Positions 41,539 to 51,134 of a DNA stretch of 64,000 nucleotides are shown here, in pieces. The notes under the pieces are model-generated. The model ran no database searches. It was not told the DNA's origin and worked only from the letters and a program-made list of their open reading frames with translations. The DNA comes from MAG-120531 sp038125995. GTDB taxonomy: Bacteria; Bacteroidota; Bacteroidia; Flavobacteriales; Flavobacteriaceae. Each line of letters opens with the position of its first letter. Position 1 is the first letter of the stretch. The stretch spans positions 1 through 64,000 of the forward strand of contig JAYPEX010000006.1 of the NCBI GenBank assembly GCA_038125995.1, given 5' to 3'. The position numbers were made by a program, and so were the translations under genes.

Positions 41539-42613
41539 ATCAGAATTAACTACAGAAGACATTGTGTGTAAATCGGCTAAAGAGCGAAAAAAATTAAGCT
41601 TTTTAGACCGCTATTTAACCCTGTGGATCTTTCTAGCGATGGGTGTTGGAGTAGGACTTGGATATTTCTTACCTGAGAGTTCAGGATTCATCAATTCACT
41701 TTCGAGTGGAACCACGAATATTCCTATAGCGATTGGGCTCATCCTTATGATGTATCCTCCCTTTGCAAAAGTAGAATACGAGAATATGAAAGAGATGTTT
41801 AAAAACACAAAGGTGTTATCGATATCTCTTCTTATCAATTGGATCATAGGTCCCATTTTGATGTTTGTGTTGGCGATTGTTTTTTTAAGAGACGCGCCTG
41901 AATATATGATGGGACTCATCTTGATTGGACTAGCTCGCTGTATTGCCATGGTCATTGTATGGAATGAACTCGCCGAAGGAAGCAGAGAATACGCTGCCGG
42001 TCTAGTGGCTTTAAACAGCATCTTTCAAGTTCTCCTCTATTCGGTTTACGCCTATGTTTTTATCACCGTACTTCCTCCTTATTTTGGACTAGAAGGAGTG
42101 ACGGTGGATCTCTCCATGGGAGAAATCGCCAAAAGTGTGGGAATCTATCTGGGTATTCCTTTTGCTGCAGGATATGCTACAAGAAGAATACTTCTAAATG
42201 CAAAAGGAAAAGACTGGTATCAAGAACAGTTTGTTCCAAGAGTTTCAAAAATTACGTTAATCGCACTACTTGCGACCATTGTTTTAATGTTCAGTCTCAA
42301 AGGAGAAATCATCGTTGAACTTCCATTGGATGTTGTTCGAATTGCAATTCCACTACTGATCTATTTTGTACTCATGTTCTTTGTGAGTTTTCTGGTTGCC
42401 AAGAAATTAGGAGCCGATTACAGCACCAATGCAGCCATTTCATTTACAGCTGCAGGAAATAATTTTGAGCTCGCAATTGCAGTTGCCATCGGAGTATTTG
42501 GACTCAATTCTGGACAGGCTTTCACAGGAGTCATCGGTCCTTTAGTTGAAGTTCCTGCATTAATCTTATTAGTACAAGCAGCCTTTTGGTTAAAAAAGAA
42601 ATTATACAACTAA
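41531..42613 (+). CDS. ACR3-type arsenite efflux permease
   Basis: This is a 360-residue inner-membrane carrier with ten expected helices. The ACR3 hallmarks are GLARCIAMVIVWNELA with the conserved Cys137 and FTAAGNNFELAIAVAIG near the C terminus. It exports As(III), and sometimes Sb(III), driven by the proton gradient. Its start overlaps arsR by 8 bases and its stop overlaps the ATG of the arsenate reductase gene by one base, so the three proteins are made together. The family name Acr3 is preferred to ArsB, which is a different transporter family. Confidence 0.94.
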   Translation: MNKSELTTEDIVCKSAKERKKLSFLDRYLTLWIFLAMGVGVGLGYFLPESSGFINSLSSGTTNIPIAIGLILMMYPPFAKVEYENMKEMFKNTKVLSISLLINWIIGPILMFVLAIVFLRDAPEYMMGLILIGLARCIAMVIVWNELAEGSREYAAGLVALNSIFQVLLYSVYAYVFITVLPPYFGLEGVTVDLSMGEIAKSVGIYLGIPFAAGYATRRILLNAKGKDWYQEQFVPRVSKITLIALLATIVLMFSLKGEIIVELPLDVVRIAIPLLIYFVLMFFVSFLVAKKLGADYSTNAAISFTAAGNNFELAIAVAIGVFGLNSGQAFTGVIGPLVEVPALILLVQAAFWLKKKLYN

Positions 42614-43215
42614 TGAACACTCAATTGCAAAACAACATTCAGTCATTAGACTTTGCTACAATTAGCAAGGAGCGAAAGGAAGTTTTGAATGATCTTATCG
42701 ATTATATCAAAGAAAAGATTGAGCATCAAAAACCGATCAATTTTAACTTTATTTGTACCCATAATTCTAGAAGAAGTCAATTTTCTCAAGCCTGGGCATT
42801 TGTACTTGGACATCATTATAAACTCCCTATCAACTCCTATTCTGGTGGTGTGGAAATCACTGCTTGTAATGAGCGAACTATTGCTTCATTAAAGCGGATG
42901 GGATTTGAAATTACGGAGCAAGCTAATGGAACCAACCCCATCTATACACTACATTTAGAAAACGACTCCTTAGAGTTATATTCCAAACTCTATGACGACC
43001 CAAAAAATCCTCAGAGAGAATTTGCTGCAATTATGACCTGTTCTTCTGCAGATGAAGGTTGTCCATTTATTCCAGGAGCTGAAAAAAGGCTTCCTATTCG
43101 ATACGAAGACCCCAAGGCTTTTGACGATACGGAATTAGAGTCTAATATGTATGACAAGCGTTCATTAACTATTGCCTCTGAACTCAATTATGTGTTTGTG
43201 AAGGCTTTAGAGTAA
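42613..43215 (+). CDS. arsC: Thioredoxin-type arsenate reductase
   Basis: This 200-residue protein has the low-molecular-weight tyrosine phosphatase fold. The start ATG 42613 overlaps the acr3 stop; an upstream in-frame ATG lies inside acr3. The P-loop is C48-THNSR-R54-S (CX5R), and the redox pair is C143-x6-C150 in MTCSSADEGCPFIPG followed by DDTELE-type acidic residues. Three cysteines in this layout define the thioredoxin-coupled ArsC group, reducing arsenate to arsenite for export by the preceding permease. An N-terminal extension of about 40 residues is longer than in S. aureus ArsC. Confidence 0.92.
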   Translation: MNTQLQNNIQSLDFATISKERKEVLNDLIDYIKEKIEHQKPINFNFICTHNSRRSQFSQAWAFVLGHHYKLPINSYSGGVEITACNERTIASLKRMGFEITEQANGTNPIYTLHLENDSLELYSKLYDDPKNPQREFAAIMTCSSADEGCPFIPGAEKRLPIRYEDPKAFDDTELESNMYDKRSLTIASELNYVFVKALE

Positions 43216-43260
43216 GCATGTTTTTCATTCTCAGTTTTTTGTATCTTGGATAGCAACAAA

Positions 43261-45651
43261 ATGAGAACCCCTATGAAAAACCTCTTTTTAGGCTGTCTTT
43301 TGATTGGATTCATTGGCTGTCAATCGTCTTCAACTGAAACATTAAGCGTACAAGGACTACAAGATTCTGTAGAAATTTATAGAGATTCCTATGGAATGAA
43401 TCACATCTATGCCAACAATCAACACGATTTGTTTTTTGCTCAAGGCTATGCTGCTGCAAAAGATCGACTCTTTCAATTTGAAATTTGGAGAAGACAGGCG
43501 ACTGGAACTAATGCAGAACTTTTAGGAGAGCGACAGTTAAAAAGAGACATCGGGACTCGACTCTTTAAATACCGAGGCGATTTAGAGAAAGAGTTTAATT
43601 ATTATCACGAGGATGGATCTCAAATTATCAACGCCTATACCGATGGTGTGAATGCCTATATTGAAGAAGCTTTAAAAGATCCTGAATCACTTCCTCTCGA
43701 ATTTAAAGCCTTAGGAATGTTGCCTGAGAAATGGACTCCTGAGGTAGTGATTTCTAGACACCAAGGGTTATTGGGAAACATCAATGACGAATTAGCTGTT
43801 GGAAGAGCTGTTGCAACTATTGGAGAAGATAAGGTTAAGGAGTTGATGTGGTTTCATCCGAAAGAACCTATACTTCAGCTAGATAAAAGTATCACCAAAA
43901 AACTCTTAGACCAAAATATTTTAGAACTCTACAATGCCTATAGAAGACCTCTAGATTTTATGGCTGAGGACTTAGTTCCGAAGTATCGATCTAAAGAAAA
44001 TTTAGCAATAATTCAACCACATCAGAGTGCCCATAATGACAGTTTATCAATTGGCTCTAATAACTGGGTGATACAAGGAAAAAAAACTGAGGGTGGACAC
44101 CCTATTATGGCGAATGACCCACATCGCACTATTACTGTTCCATCACTGCGATACATGGTTCATTTAGTAGCTCCTGGCTGGGATGTTATAGGCGGTGGAG
44201 AACCTGAAATCCCAGGCATATCAATAGGACACAATAGGTACGGAGCCTGGGGACTCACTGTTTTCAGAACTGATGGAGAAGACCTAATGGTTTATGATAT
44301 CAATCCAAAAAACTCAAATCAATATCACTATAAGGGAAAATGGATTGATATGAAAACCATTCAAGAAACCATTCCTATTAAAGGACAAGATGCTGTTGAG
44401 GTAGAATTACAATACACCCTTCACGGTCCAGTTGTTTTTAAAGATTCACTAAACAACAAGGCCTTTGCGGTAAGAACTGCATGGTCAAAGCCAGGAGGTG
44501 CTCCATATTTAGCTTCTCTTCGAATGAATCAATCAAAGGATTGGGAATCCTTTAGAAATGCATGTGAATACTCAAATATGCCTGGAGAAAATATGATTTG
44601 GGCGGGCACAGATGGAACCATAGGATGGCAAGCCGTAGGGATCGCTCCTATTCGAAAAAACTTTTCTGGAATGGTCCCAGTGTTAGGAGATGGTTCTTAT
44701 GAATGGGATGGATATTTACCTATTAGAGAAAAACCTCATTTAGTGAATCCACCTATTGGATTTATAGCCACTGCCAATCAAAATGTCACCTCAGAAGCTT
44801 ACACCCATTGGGATGCTATAGGTTTTTCTTGGGCTGATTCATTTAGAGGTGAACGCATCAAAGAAGTATTAACCTCAAAAGATTTATTCTCGATCGAAGA
44901 AATGAAATCCCTTCAAGTGGACGAACTATCTATTCCTGCTCGAAAACTAGTTCCTTTTTTAAAAGACATTTCGTTAGAGGACTACGAGGAGGACAAAAAT
45001 CGATTGCTCAATTGGAACTACGTTCTCAATACTTCATCAATCGAAGCATCTATCTATGTTTTTTGGGAACGAGCCCTTTCAGAAAATGCGGTAGAACGTT
45101 TTGTTCCAACTGAAGTTCGATCCTTTATTAAAAGTATTCAATTGGAAAAACTCATTGGATGGATCGAACATATAGAACAATTTGAATCAGAGTTAGATCG
45201 CGATCAATTCTTAGCTGATGCTTTTATAACAGCAGTTAAAAAACTCGAAGAACAATTAGGTGCCGATCGATCAAATTGGGCTTATGGTCAAGCAGCATTA
45301 AAACACTCAAAAATGAAGCACCCATTAAGTGACGCGATTGATGCCTCCTATCGATCAACTTTAGATGTTGGCCCTCATAAAAGAGGAGGAAATGCATACA
45401 CCGTTGGATCTACGGGAAATAATTTAAATCAAAGTAGTGGTGCTTCTTTCAAAGTTATCATCCCCGTAGGAGATTGGGAAAATGCTATTGGAATGAATGC
45501 TCCTGGACAGGCTGGTGATCCACAGAGTCCTTTTTATAACAATCTCTTTAATCAGTGGGCTGACAATCAATACTTCCCTTTGTTATACGACAAAACTAAA
45601 ATTGTTGAATCAGCAGATTCAAAAAAAGTCTTAGTTCCTAAGAGCAGATAA
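43261..45651 (+). CDS. Penicillin acylase family (Ntn-hydrolase) lipoprotein
   Basis: This is a 796-residue hydrolase. The start was set at ATG 43261, because an in-frame TTG at 43246 lies inside a -7-like element (TATCTTGG, 43242-43249); ATG 43273 is also possible. The signal ends in lipobox FIGC. The alpha chain begins VEIYRDSYGMNHIYANNQHDLFFAQGYA, and the autocleavage site is SIG-S-NNW (Ser266 from ATG 43261), followed by MANDPHRTITVP and, near the end, GQAGDPQSPFYNNLFNQWADNQYFPL, a typical beta-chain end. It probably cleaves acyl amides in the periplasm. It is distinct from the homologue at 18152, which has GSNG instead of GSNNW. Confidence 0.92.
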   Translation: MRTPMKNLFLGCLLIGFIGCQSSSTETLSVQGLQDSVEIYRDSYGMNHIYANNQHDLFFAQGYAAAKDRLFQFEIWRRQATGTNAELLGERQLKRDIGTRLFKYRGDLEKEFNYYHEDGSQIINAYTDGVNAYIEEALKDPESLPLEFKALGMLPEKWTPEVVISRHQGLLGNINDELAVGRAVATIGEDKVKELMWFHPKEPILQLDKSITKKLLDQNILELYNAYRRPLDFMAEDLVPKYRSKENLAIIQPHQSAHNDSLSIGSNNWVIQGKKTEGGHPIMANDPHRTITVPSLRYMVHLVAPGWDVIGGGEPEIPGISIGHNRYGAWGLTVFRTDGEDLMVYDINPKNSNQYHYKGKWIDMKTIQETIPIKGQDAVEVELQYTLHGPVVFKDSLNNKAFAVRTAWSKPGGAPYLASLRMNQSKDWESFRNACEYSNMPGENMIWAGTDGTIGWQAVGIAPIRKNFSGMVPVLGDGSYEWDGYLPIREKPHLVNPPIGFIATANQNVTSEAYTHWDAIGFSWADSFRGERIKEVLTSKDLFSIEEMKSLQVDELSIPARKLVPFLKDISLEDYEEDKNRLLNWNYVLNTSSIEASIYVFWERALSENAVERFVPTEVRSFIKSIQLEKLIGWIEHIEQFESELDRDQFLADAFITAVKKLEEQLGADRSNWAYGQAALKHSKMKHPLSDAIDASYRSTLDVGPHKRGGNAYTVGSTGNNLNQSSGASFKVIIPVGDWENAIGMNAPGQAGDPQSPFYNNLFNQWADNQYFPLLYDKTKIVESADSKKVLVPKSR

Positions 45652-45662
45652 TTTAAAAAGAC

Positions 45663-46142
45663 TCAAAACCTTATAGTGATAATAGTTCCTTCCAATGTGG
45701 CTCCAAATTGTTTAAGGTTGCCCATTCGGCTATTGGAATTGCAATTGGCGACTGAATCGGAACCAATCCCATAGGAGTTTCCGTGATTATTACATCGAAA
45801 GTTACTGCCGTTAAAGGTCCATCGATTCGTAGTTCCCTGATGAGGGCAACAGTTGTCAAAGGCCAAAACCGTAGTAGCATCTTTTCTTAAGATTAAAACT
45901 CCTTGAGGTAAATGATTGACAAAGGATCCAGAACTTTTTAATTCTGAAAAATTAGGATTTTCTATATGGACCATAAGCGTGTTATCCGAATAGTAAAAAC
46001 CTGATTCGCCAATTAAATCCGAAGGATCATCTCCTTTGGGTTCTGGATCGGGCTCTTTTGTACACGAGACCAATAATGGCGAGTTCATCATTGCCAGTAT
46101 TAAAACGGGGCATGCCTTCCCTAAAAATTCTTTGCGTTTCAT
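45663..46142 (-). CDS. Rieske [2Fe-2S] lipoprotein
   Basis: This is a 159-residue exported protein with a lipobox (LLVSC, Cys27) after a signal beginning MKRKEF. The Rieske domain has both halves: C-P-H (NCCPHQG) and C-x2-H (FRCNNHGNSYG). It binds a [2Fe-2S] cluster by two Cys and two His. It is not part of a cytochrome bc1 operon; the divergent neighbours are DUF1800 and DUF1501 genes. Small Rieske lipoproteins of this kind occur in flavobacteria without a known partner. It could pass electrons in the periplasm. Starts at the face-to-face promoter region with the DUF1800 gene. Confidence 0.88.
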   Translation of the reverse strand: MKRKEFLGKACPVLILAMMNSPLLVSCTKEPDPEPKGDDPSDLIGESGFYYSDNTLMVHIENPNFSELKSSGSFVNHLPQGVLILRKDATTVLAFDNCCPHQGTTNRWTFNGSNFRCNNHGNSYGIGSDSVANCNSNSRMGNLKQFGATLEGTIITIRF

Positions 46143-46148
46143 AAAATC

Positions 46149-46156
46149 TAAATTTA
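46149..46156 (-). promoter_or_regulatory. Possible -7 element of the Rieske gene
   Basis: The minus strand reads TAAATTTA, five of six fixed positions of TAnnTTTG, ending seven bases before the ATG. The mRNA would be almost leaderless. Confidence 0.35.
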
Positions 46157-46180
46157 CTAATTAAATCATTCAAATATTCT

Positions 46181-46188
46181 TAAATTTA
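46181..46188 (+). promoter_or_regulatory. Possible -7 element of the DUF1800-DUF1501 operon
   Basis: TAAATTTA followed by GACAG ends 13 bases before ATG 46201; it matches five of six -7 positions and is the same octamer as in the divergent Rieske promoter. Predicted leader is about six bases. Confidence 0.35.
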
Positions 46189-46200
46189 GACAGATTCAAT

Positions 46201-47958
46201 ATGATGCCACAAAAATCACCCTATAGAACCATCGATTTAGTCGATCTTTTCTACAAGGAAAATATCGATCTCAAATCCATCTTAAATTCCAGAAAAACCA
46301 AAATTGTGGTGAGTTCTGGAATTACTCCTTATAGTGGTGTTTGGGGAAAAGAACAAAAAAAGCATTTGTTGAATCGAACACTCATGGGTTATGCACATCG
46401 GCATCTCAAAGACCTTGAAAATTTAAGTATGGACCAGGCTATCGATTTAATCTTTACTCCAGATGCAAAACCTGATCCCCCCGTGAACGATTATTTTAAT
46501 GAAATTACCAGAGAAGAGGTAGAGAATTCTGGTCATATTTATGTTCCTCCAGGTGAACCCTATGTGGAGGTAGGAGAACCAAGTGGATCACCCTGGCCCA
46601 GGCATCAATCCTTATACGCTTGGATCTTTAAACAAAATATTGAGCAAAAAACTTCCATTCACTGGAAAATGGTCTTCTTTTTACACAACTTACTCGCTAC
46701 CGGTAGAGGAAGTGTAAAAATGCAATATCAACACATGGACATGCTCTTTGATTCTGTCTATAAAGGCTATAAAGAAACGATTAAAGCACTGACACTCGAT
46801 CCGATGATGTTGGATTACTTAAACCTACAGGGGAGTCAAAAGGACAATCCCGACGAGAACTACGCCCGAGAACTTCAAGAATTATTCACTGTTGGAAAAG
46901 GTCCTAATTCCAAGTTTACAGAAGAGGATGTTGTTGCCGCTGCACGAGTTTTGGTAGGTTGGCGTTTTTCATGGGAAACTAAGAACAAGCAAGGAAAAAT
47001 ACAAACCTATTTCGAACCTTGGAATCACGACAAAGAAGACAAGCAATTTTCAGCATTTTACAACCATACCCTTATAAAAGGAAAAACTGGAAATGATGGT
47101 GCTACGGAACTCGACGAACTCTTAGATATGATTTTTAATACGGAAGAATGCGCCCTCTATCTCTGTAGAAGACTCTATCAGTTTTTTGTATATCCGGTTT
47201 TAAACGAAACGGTTGAAGCCAATGTGATCACCCCCTTAGCTGAAATACTAAGGGCAAACAATTACGATTTGATGGCTCCATTAAAAGTGCTTCTTAAAAG
47301 CGAACACTTTTATGACACCTCTTTTTACAATGCCATGATCAAAGCTCCTACTGAGTTTGTATTTGGATTGATGAAAGAATTTAGTTTTGATCTTAGAAAT
47401 TATCAAAACGAAACCGATATTCCATCAAAAGTGACCGATGCTGCTTCAGCTGACTTTTACAAATACAGACCTATTGATTGGAACATCAACAACCAAGGAT
47501 TGAATTATATGGAGCCCCCTTCTGTATCTGGATGGCCTGCCTATTATCAGGCTCCTGTTTACGACTTATTTTGGATTAACTCCTATACGATTTCACAGCG
47601 GACTCAGTTTGGAAATTCATTTGGACGCTGGGGTTATGGGTTAGTATCAGGAGATTATGAAGGCTGGGTTCAGCTGGTGATTAATCGAGCAGACTATCTT
47701 TTGACCTTTGAAGATCCTGAAAATTTAGACAGTGTGATCGATGAGATTTCGGATCGATTATTAGGAGCTCCAATACAGGATAGAGCTAGGGCTCGCATCA
47801 AAAATCAAGTACTTCAAGGAGCAAGTGAAAACTATTACGCTCAACTGGTAAGGACCTACATAAATACTCCTACCGAGGAGCATAAGAACACCTTGTCGAA
47901 CCGAATTGAAAACCTCTTTGGAGCCTTATTTCAATTAGGTGAAATCCATTTATTCTAA
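46201..47958 (+). CDS. DUF1800 family protein
   Basis: This is a 585-residue protein of the DUF1800 family, helical and of unknown activity. Hallmarks seen are HLLNRTLMGYAHRHL, SIHWKMVFFLHNLLATG, DENYARELQELFTVG, VVAAARVLVGWR, NTEECALYLCRRLYQFFVYP and PSVSGWPAYYQ. No signal peptide is seen, and an in-frame stop about 45 bases upstream excludes a longer N terminus. It shares one base with the DUF1501 gene that follows, a pairing repeated in many bacteria, so the two probably act together. The absence of an export signal is odd, because the partner carries a T9SS sorting domain. Confidence 0.9.
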   Translation: MMPQKSPYRTIDLVDLFYKENIDLKSILNSRKTKIVVSSGITPYSGVWGKEQKKHLLNRTLMGYAHRHLKDLENLSMDQAIDLIFTPDAKPDPPVNDYFNEITREEVENSGHIYVPPGEPYVEVGEPSGSPWPRHQSLYAWIFKQNIEQKTSIHWKMVFFLHNLLATGRGSVKMQYQHMDMLFDSVYKGYKETIKALTLDPMMLDYLNLQGSQKDNPDENYARELQELFTVGKGPNSKFTEEDVVAAARVLVGWRFSWETKNKQGKIQTYFEPWNHDKEDKQFSAFYNHTLIKGKTGNDGATELDELLDMIFNTEECALYLCRRLYQFFVYPVLNETVEANVITPLAEILRANNYDLMAPLKVLLKSEHFYDTSFYNAMIKAPTEFVFGLMKEFSFDLRNYQNETDIPSKVTDAASADFYKYRPIDWNINNQGLNYMEPPSVSGWPAYYQAPVYDLFWINSYTISQRTQFGNSFGRWGYGLVSGDYEGWVQLVINRADYLLTFEDPENLDSVIDEISDRLLGAPIQDRARARIKNQVLQGASENYYAQLVRTYINTPTEEHKNTLSNRIENLFGALFQLGEIHLF

Positions 47959-50057
47959 TGAAGAGAAGAACATTCATACATCAATTGACTCATGCTGCAG
48001 CAATGCCAGCACTCTTTTCTAGTTTTGGAATAAACCCTCTCAACCTTTCTTCTTATTCGCTGCTTTCAAATACCTTACAAGAGGGCAATATTTTAATCAT
48101 CTTGTTGCTCAACGGAGGTAACGACGGACTCAATATGGTGATTCCTTTGAATATGAAATCTAATTTACACTCGGTACGTCCACAAGTAGTACTTCCGGAT
48201 AACAAAATCCTGTCATTGGGAACAAATGATTTAGGGCTACACCCCTCTATGCCTTTTTTTAAATCCCTTCACGATGAAAAGAGGCTTAAAATTGTACAGT
48301 CCGTAGGTTATCAAAACCCGAGTTATTCTCACTTTCGATCGATGGATATTTGGCAAACAGGATCAGAATCCAATCAATATCTGACAAGTGGTTGGTTAGG
48401 TCGTTATTTAGAAAATAGACATCCTGAATTCCCAGAGGCTTATCCATCTGATAGCTATCCACACCCTCTTGCTCTAGAAATGGGTTGGAATTCCTCCCTG
48501 CAATTTACAGGGAATAAATCCTTTACCAGTATCGTTTCCTCCAATCCCGACAACTTTTATGAAATCATCAATGAGTTCAACAACGAGTACCCTTCTACCA
48601 ATGTAGGAGAAAAATTAAAGTACTTACAGCTCATGGCAAAACAATCCAATTCTTATGGTGAAGTTTTAAAAGACGCCTACAATAAAGGAGCGCTCTCTGG
48701 AATTGATTTTCCCAGATCCAATTTAGCAGATCAATTTAAAATCATTGCCAAACTAATCTCAGGTGGATTAAACACGCGTATTTATAAAGTCGAAATAGGA
48801 GGTTTTGATACCCACGGAAATCAGGTGGACACCAATGATCACTCTAAAGGAGAACACGCAAATCTACTTGGCCAAATTAACGATGCTGTTCAAGCTTTTA
48901 TGCAAGTGATGGACGCCCAAAAGAAAAGTGATCGAATTTTAGGAATGACCCTGACTGAATTTGGGAGAACGGTTCACTCTAATGGAACAAATGGAACCGA
49001 TCACGGCACTGTTGCACCAATGTTATTTTTTGGAAACAAACTCGATACCAATGTACTTGGAACTAACCCAGTCATCCCAAGTAGTATTGAAGGTCAGTTC
49101 GACTTAGAACGTCAATTTGATTACAGACAAATGTATCAAGCAGTGATCAACCAATGGCTCGGAGGTAGTAGTACAACCAGTACTGATGTGCTATATAAAG
49201 ACTTTGATAATGTTCAAATTATCGCAAAAGAATACGCTGACTTAGATGGAGATGGAGTCGGTGATATATATGATTTGTGTAGTGATACAGCAGCAGGAGC
49301 TATCGTCGATTTCAATGGATGTGAAATCTTTAACTTGCCTGCAAACAATTACGAGATTCACACCAAATCACTGAGCTGTATCGACTCCAACAACGGAGCG
49401 TTGACCATAAGAGCACTCGATACAACGTATGAGTATACTGTGGCCATCAGTGTGATCGATAAAATAGTCACCTTAAATCAAGAGAACGAGCACCAAATCA
49501 CCTTTAGTGATTTAGAGGTGGGAACCTATCGCATCAGTATTACCATTGATGAAAAGCCAAATTACAATCAGGTATTTGATGTCAAAATAGTAGAGCCAGC
49601 TCCCCTAACCGCTGCTGCTTTAGTTGATCTTACCGCAAGAACTGCCACACTCCACTTATCGGGATCCGAACAGTATACAGTAACACTCAATGGTGTCAGT
49701 CAAGAAATCTACAGCCAAGAAATCAAACTTGAATTGAACAGTGGTGTGAATCGACTTCAAGTCCAAACTCCTCTTAGTTGCCAAGGCATGTTTGAAAAAG
49801 AAGTGTTTATTTCAGAGAAGGTGGTGTTCTATCCCAACCCTATAAAAGAGGAATTATACCTGTTGCTTCCAGGGAGTGATGCGACCACACAAATTAGCAT
49901 CTACAACGAACAGGGAATTGAACTGTTTTATAAAGAACTAAGTATTCCGCTTTCCCGTACGGTAAAATTAAGTACGGAGGCATTTACGAAAGGCTTAATA
50001 ATCATTCGCGCAAAAGGAACAACCATTGATAAAACCTTTAAGGTGATCAAGCAATAA
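47958..50057 (+). CDS. DUF1501 protein with T9SS type A sorting domain
   Basis: This is a 699-residue secreted protein. The N terminus MKRRTFIHQLTHAAAMPALFSS is Tat-like (twin Arg). The DUF1501 domain, related to sulfatase/phosphatase folds, has ILLLNGGNDGLNMVIPL, GYQNPSYSHFRSMDIWQTG, GGFDTHGNQ and MTLTEFGRTVHSNGTNGTDHG. A thrombospondin-3-like acidic stretch follows (DLDGDGVGDIYDLC), then a Cys-containing beta domain and a T9SS type A tail (VVFYPNPIKEELYLLLPG, ending DKTFKVIKQ). It is therefore exported and placed on the cell surface by type IX secretion. The activity is unknown. It overlaps the DUF1800 gene by one base and ends at a bidirectional terminator. Confidence 0.9.
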   Translation: MKRRTFIHQLTHAAAMPALFSSFGINPLNLSSYSLLSNTLQEGNILIILLLNGGNDGLNMVIPLNMKSNLHSVRPQVVLPDNKILSLGTNDLGLHPSMPFFKSLHDEKRLKIVQSVGYQNPSYSHFRSMDIWQTGSESNQYLTSGWLGRYLENRHPEFPEAYPSDSYPHPLALEMGWNSSLQFTGNKSFTSIVSSNPDNFYEIINEFNNEYPSTNVGEKLKYLQLMAKQSNSYGEVLKDAYNKGALSGIDFPRSNLADQFKIIAKLISGGLNTRIYKVEIGGFDTHGNQVDTNDHSKGEHANLLGQINDAVQAFMQVMDAQKKSDRILGMTLTEFGRTVHSNGTNGTDHGTVAPMLFFGNKLDTNVLGTNPVIPSSIEGQFDLERQFDYRQMYQAVINQWLGGSSTTSTDVLYKDFDNVQIIAKEYADLDGDGVGDIYDLCSDTAAGAIVDFNGCEIFNLPANNYEIHTKSLSCIDSNNGALTIRALDTTYEYTVAISVIDKIVTLNQENEHQITFSDLEVGTYRISITIDEKPNYNQVFDVKIVEPAPLTAAALVDLTARTATLHLSGSEQYTVTLNGVSQEIYSQEIKLELNSGVNRLQVQTPLSCQGMFEKEVFISEKVVFYPNPIKEELYLLLPGSDATTQISIYNEQGIELFYKELSIPLSRTVKLSTEAFTKGLIIIRAKGTTIDKTFKVIKQ

Positions 50058-50096
50058 AAAAAACCTCAACACATTTGTATTGAGGTTTCGTTTTTG
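50055..50096. terminator. Bidirectional terminator between DUF1501 and rhodanese genes
   Basis: AAACCTCAA and TTGAGGTTT form a perfect 9-base stem with a 10-base loop. A T-rich run lies on both sides in the matching sense. It overlaps the DUF1501 stop codon by three bases. Confidence 0.88.
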
Positions 50097-50111
50097 TTTT
50101 TATACTCAAAC

Positions 50112-50447
50112 CTAGTACCCAAGGATACCTCCTCTTAAGTCATATATTTCTTTAAAACCCATGCCTACAAGAATACTAGAAGCAGTTTTACTTCTGTTTC
50201 CTGATTGACAATATAAGTATACCGGTTTTTCTGTATCAAATTTTGAAACAACTTGCTTAAACTGAACCTGACTGAATAAATCAGCATTCTTAGCCCCTTT
50301 AATATGTCTCGCTTGATATTCTCCAGCAGTTCGTACATCTATTAATTGTACCTTACCTTTACTTACACGCTCTCTGTATTCTTCAGCATCTAATACGGTA
50401 ACAAACTCAGAATTACCTCCTCCAAATAAACTTCCTAATCCAAACAT
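50112..50447 (-). CDS. Single-domain rhodanese-like protein
   Basis: This is a 111-residue cytoplasmic protein with one rhodanese domain. VQLIDVRTAGEYQARHIKGAKN and the active-site loop YLYCQSGNRSKTAS (Cys80) are present, so sulfur transfer or thiol chemistry is likely. It has no partner in the same operon and its substrate is unknown. Glycine-rich residues at the start (GLGSLFGGGN) precede the domain. Confidence 0.9.
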   Translation of the reverse strand: MFGLGSLFGGGNSEFVTVLDAEEYRERVSKGKVQLIDVRTAGEYQARHIKGAKNADLFSQVQFKQVVSKFDTEKPVYLYCQSGNRSKTASSILVGMGFKEIYDLRGGILGY

Positions 50448-50514
50448 TGATTATATTTTTAAAATTAACAGTAGCAAAAATAGAGTGATTCACAAAGACC
50501 CAATGTGATTTTAG

Positions 50515-51129
50515 TTACACAAGATTTTTAGAAGCCGTTACAAACAAATAAGGCTGTTCTCCTCCAGTCGGAGTGATGTGAACTGGTCGGTCGCTCTCAA
50601 TAATTTTAAAATTAGCTTGATTTAATGCGCTACTCATCTTCTTTTCATCATATTGTGTAATCGGTAAACCGCTACACATTCTAGGCCCTATATCTGAAAA
50701 TGTTCCGATGATAAGGTATGTAGAAGCGAACTGATTGAGTAATTTCAAATAACTGTTTATGTCATGCGCCTCTATTAAGAAGTGAAATGCAGCTCGATCG
50801 TGCCAAATTTCGTAGGAGCGTTCCGGTTTAAAATCAATGATATCAGATACAATCCAGTGTATTTCACTTGCTCGATCACCTATTTTTTTCTTAGCTCTTT
50901 CAATAGCAGCAAAAGAGATATCCAAAACAGTAATATCCGTGTAGCCTAGTTGCAAAAGAATTTTAGCTAGATCACTATCCCCACCACCTATATCGATAAT
51001 CGAAGCTGATTTTGATAGTCCAGTTGCTTTAATTCGCTTCATTGAATCTTCTGGATAGGGCTGAGTCCACCCAACTTGCTGAGGTGTTTTAGTGGTATAT
51101 ACAGTATTCCAGTGTTCTTTTATTGACAT
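50515..51129 (-). CDS. Class I SAM-dependent methyltransferase
   Basis: This is a 204-residue cytoplasmic methyltransferase. The SAM motifs are IIDIGGGDSDLAKILL (motif I) and TVLDISFAAIERAKKKIG (motif II), followed by WIVSDIIDF and EIWHDRAAFHFLI. Small enzymes of this set methylate small molecules, including thiols and metalloids, but the substrate is not fixed by motif. It starts six bases after the zinc metalloprotease gene ends. An unrelated function to that gene is quite possible. Confidence 0.85.
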   Translation of the reverse strand: MSIKEHWNTVYTTKTPQQVGWTQPYPEDSMKRIKATGLSKSASIIDIGGGDSDLAKILLQLGYTDITVLDISFAAIERAKKKIGDRASEIHWIVSDIIDFKPERSYEIWHDRAAFHFLIEAHDINSYLKLLNQFASTYLIIGTFSDIGPRMCSGLPITQYDEKKMSSALNQANFKIIESDRPVHITPTGGEQPYLFVTASKNLV

Positions 51130-51134
51130 AATTG

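Noticed and set aside
41611..42021. 136-codon open frame opposite the acr3 gene
   Set aside because: It is antisense to a well-supported membrane protein and encodes a low-complexity, Ile/Pro-rich sequence with no family features.
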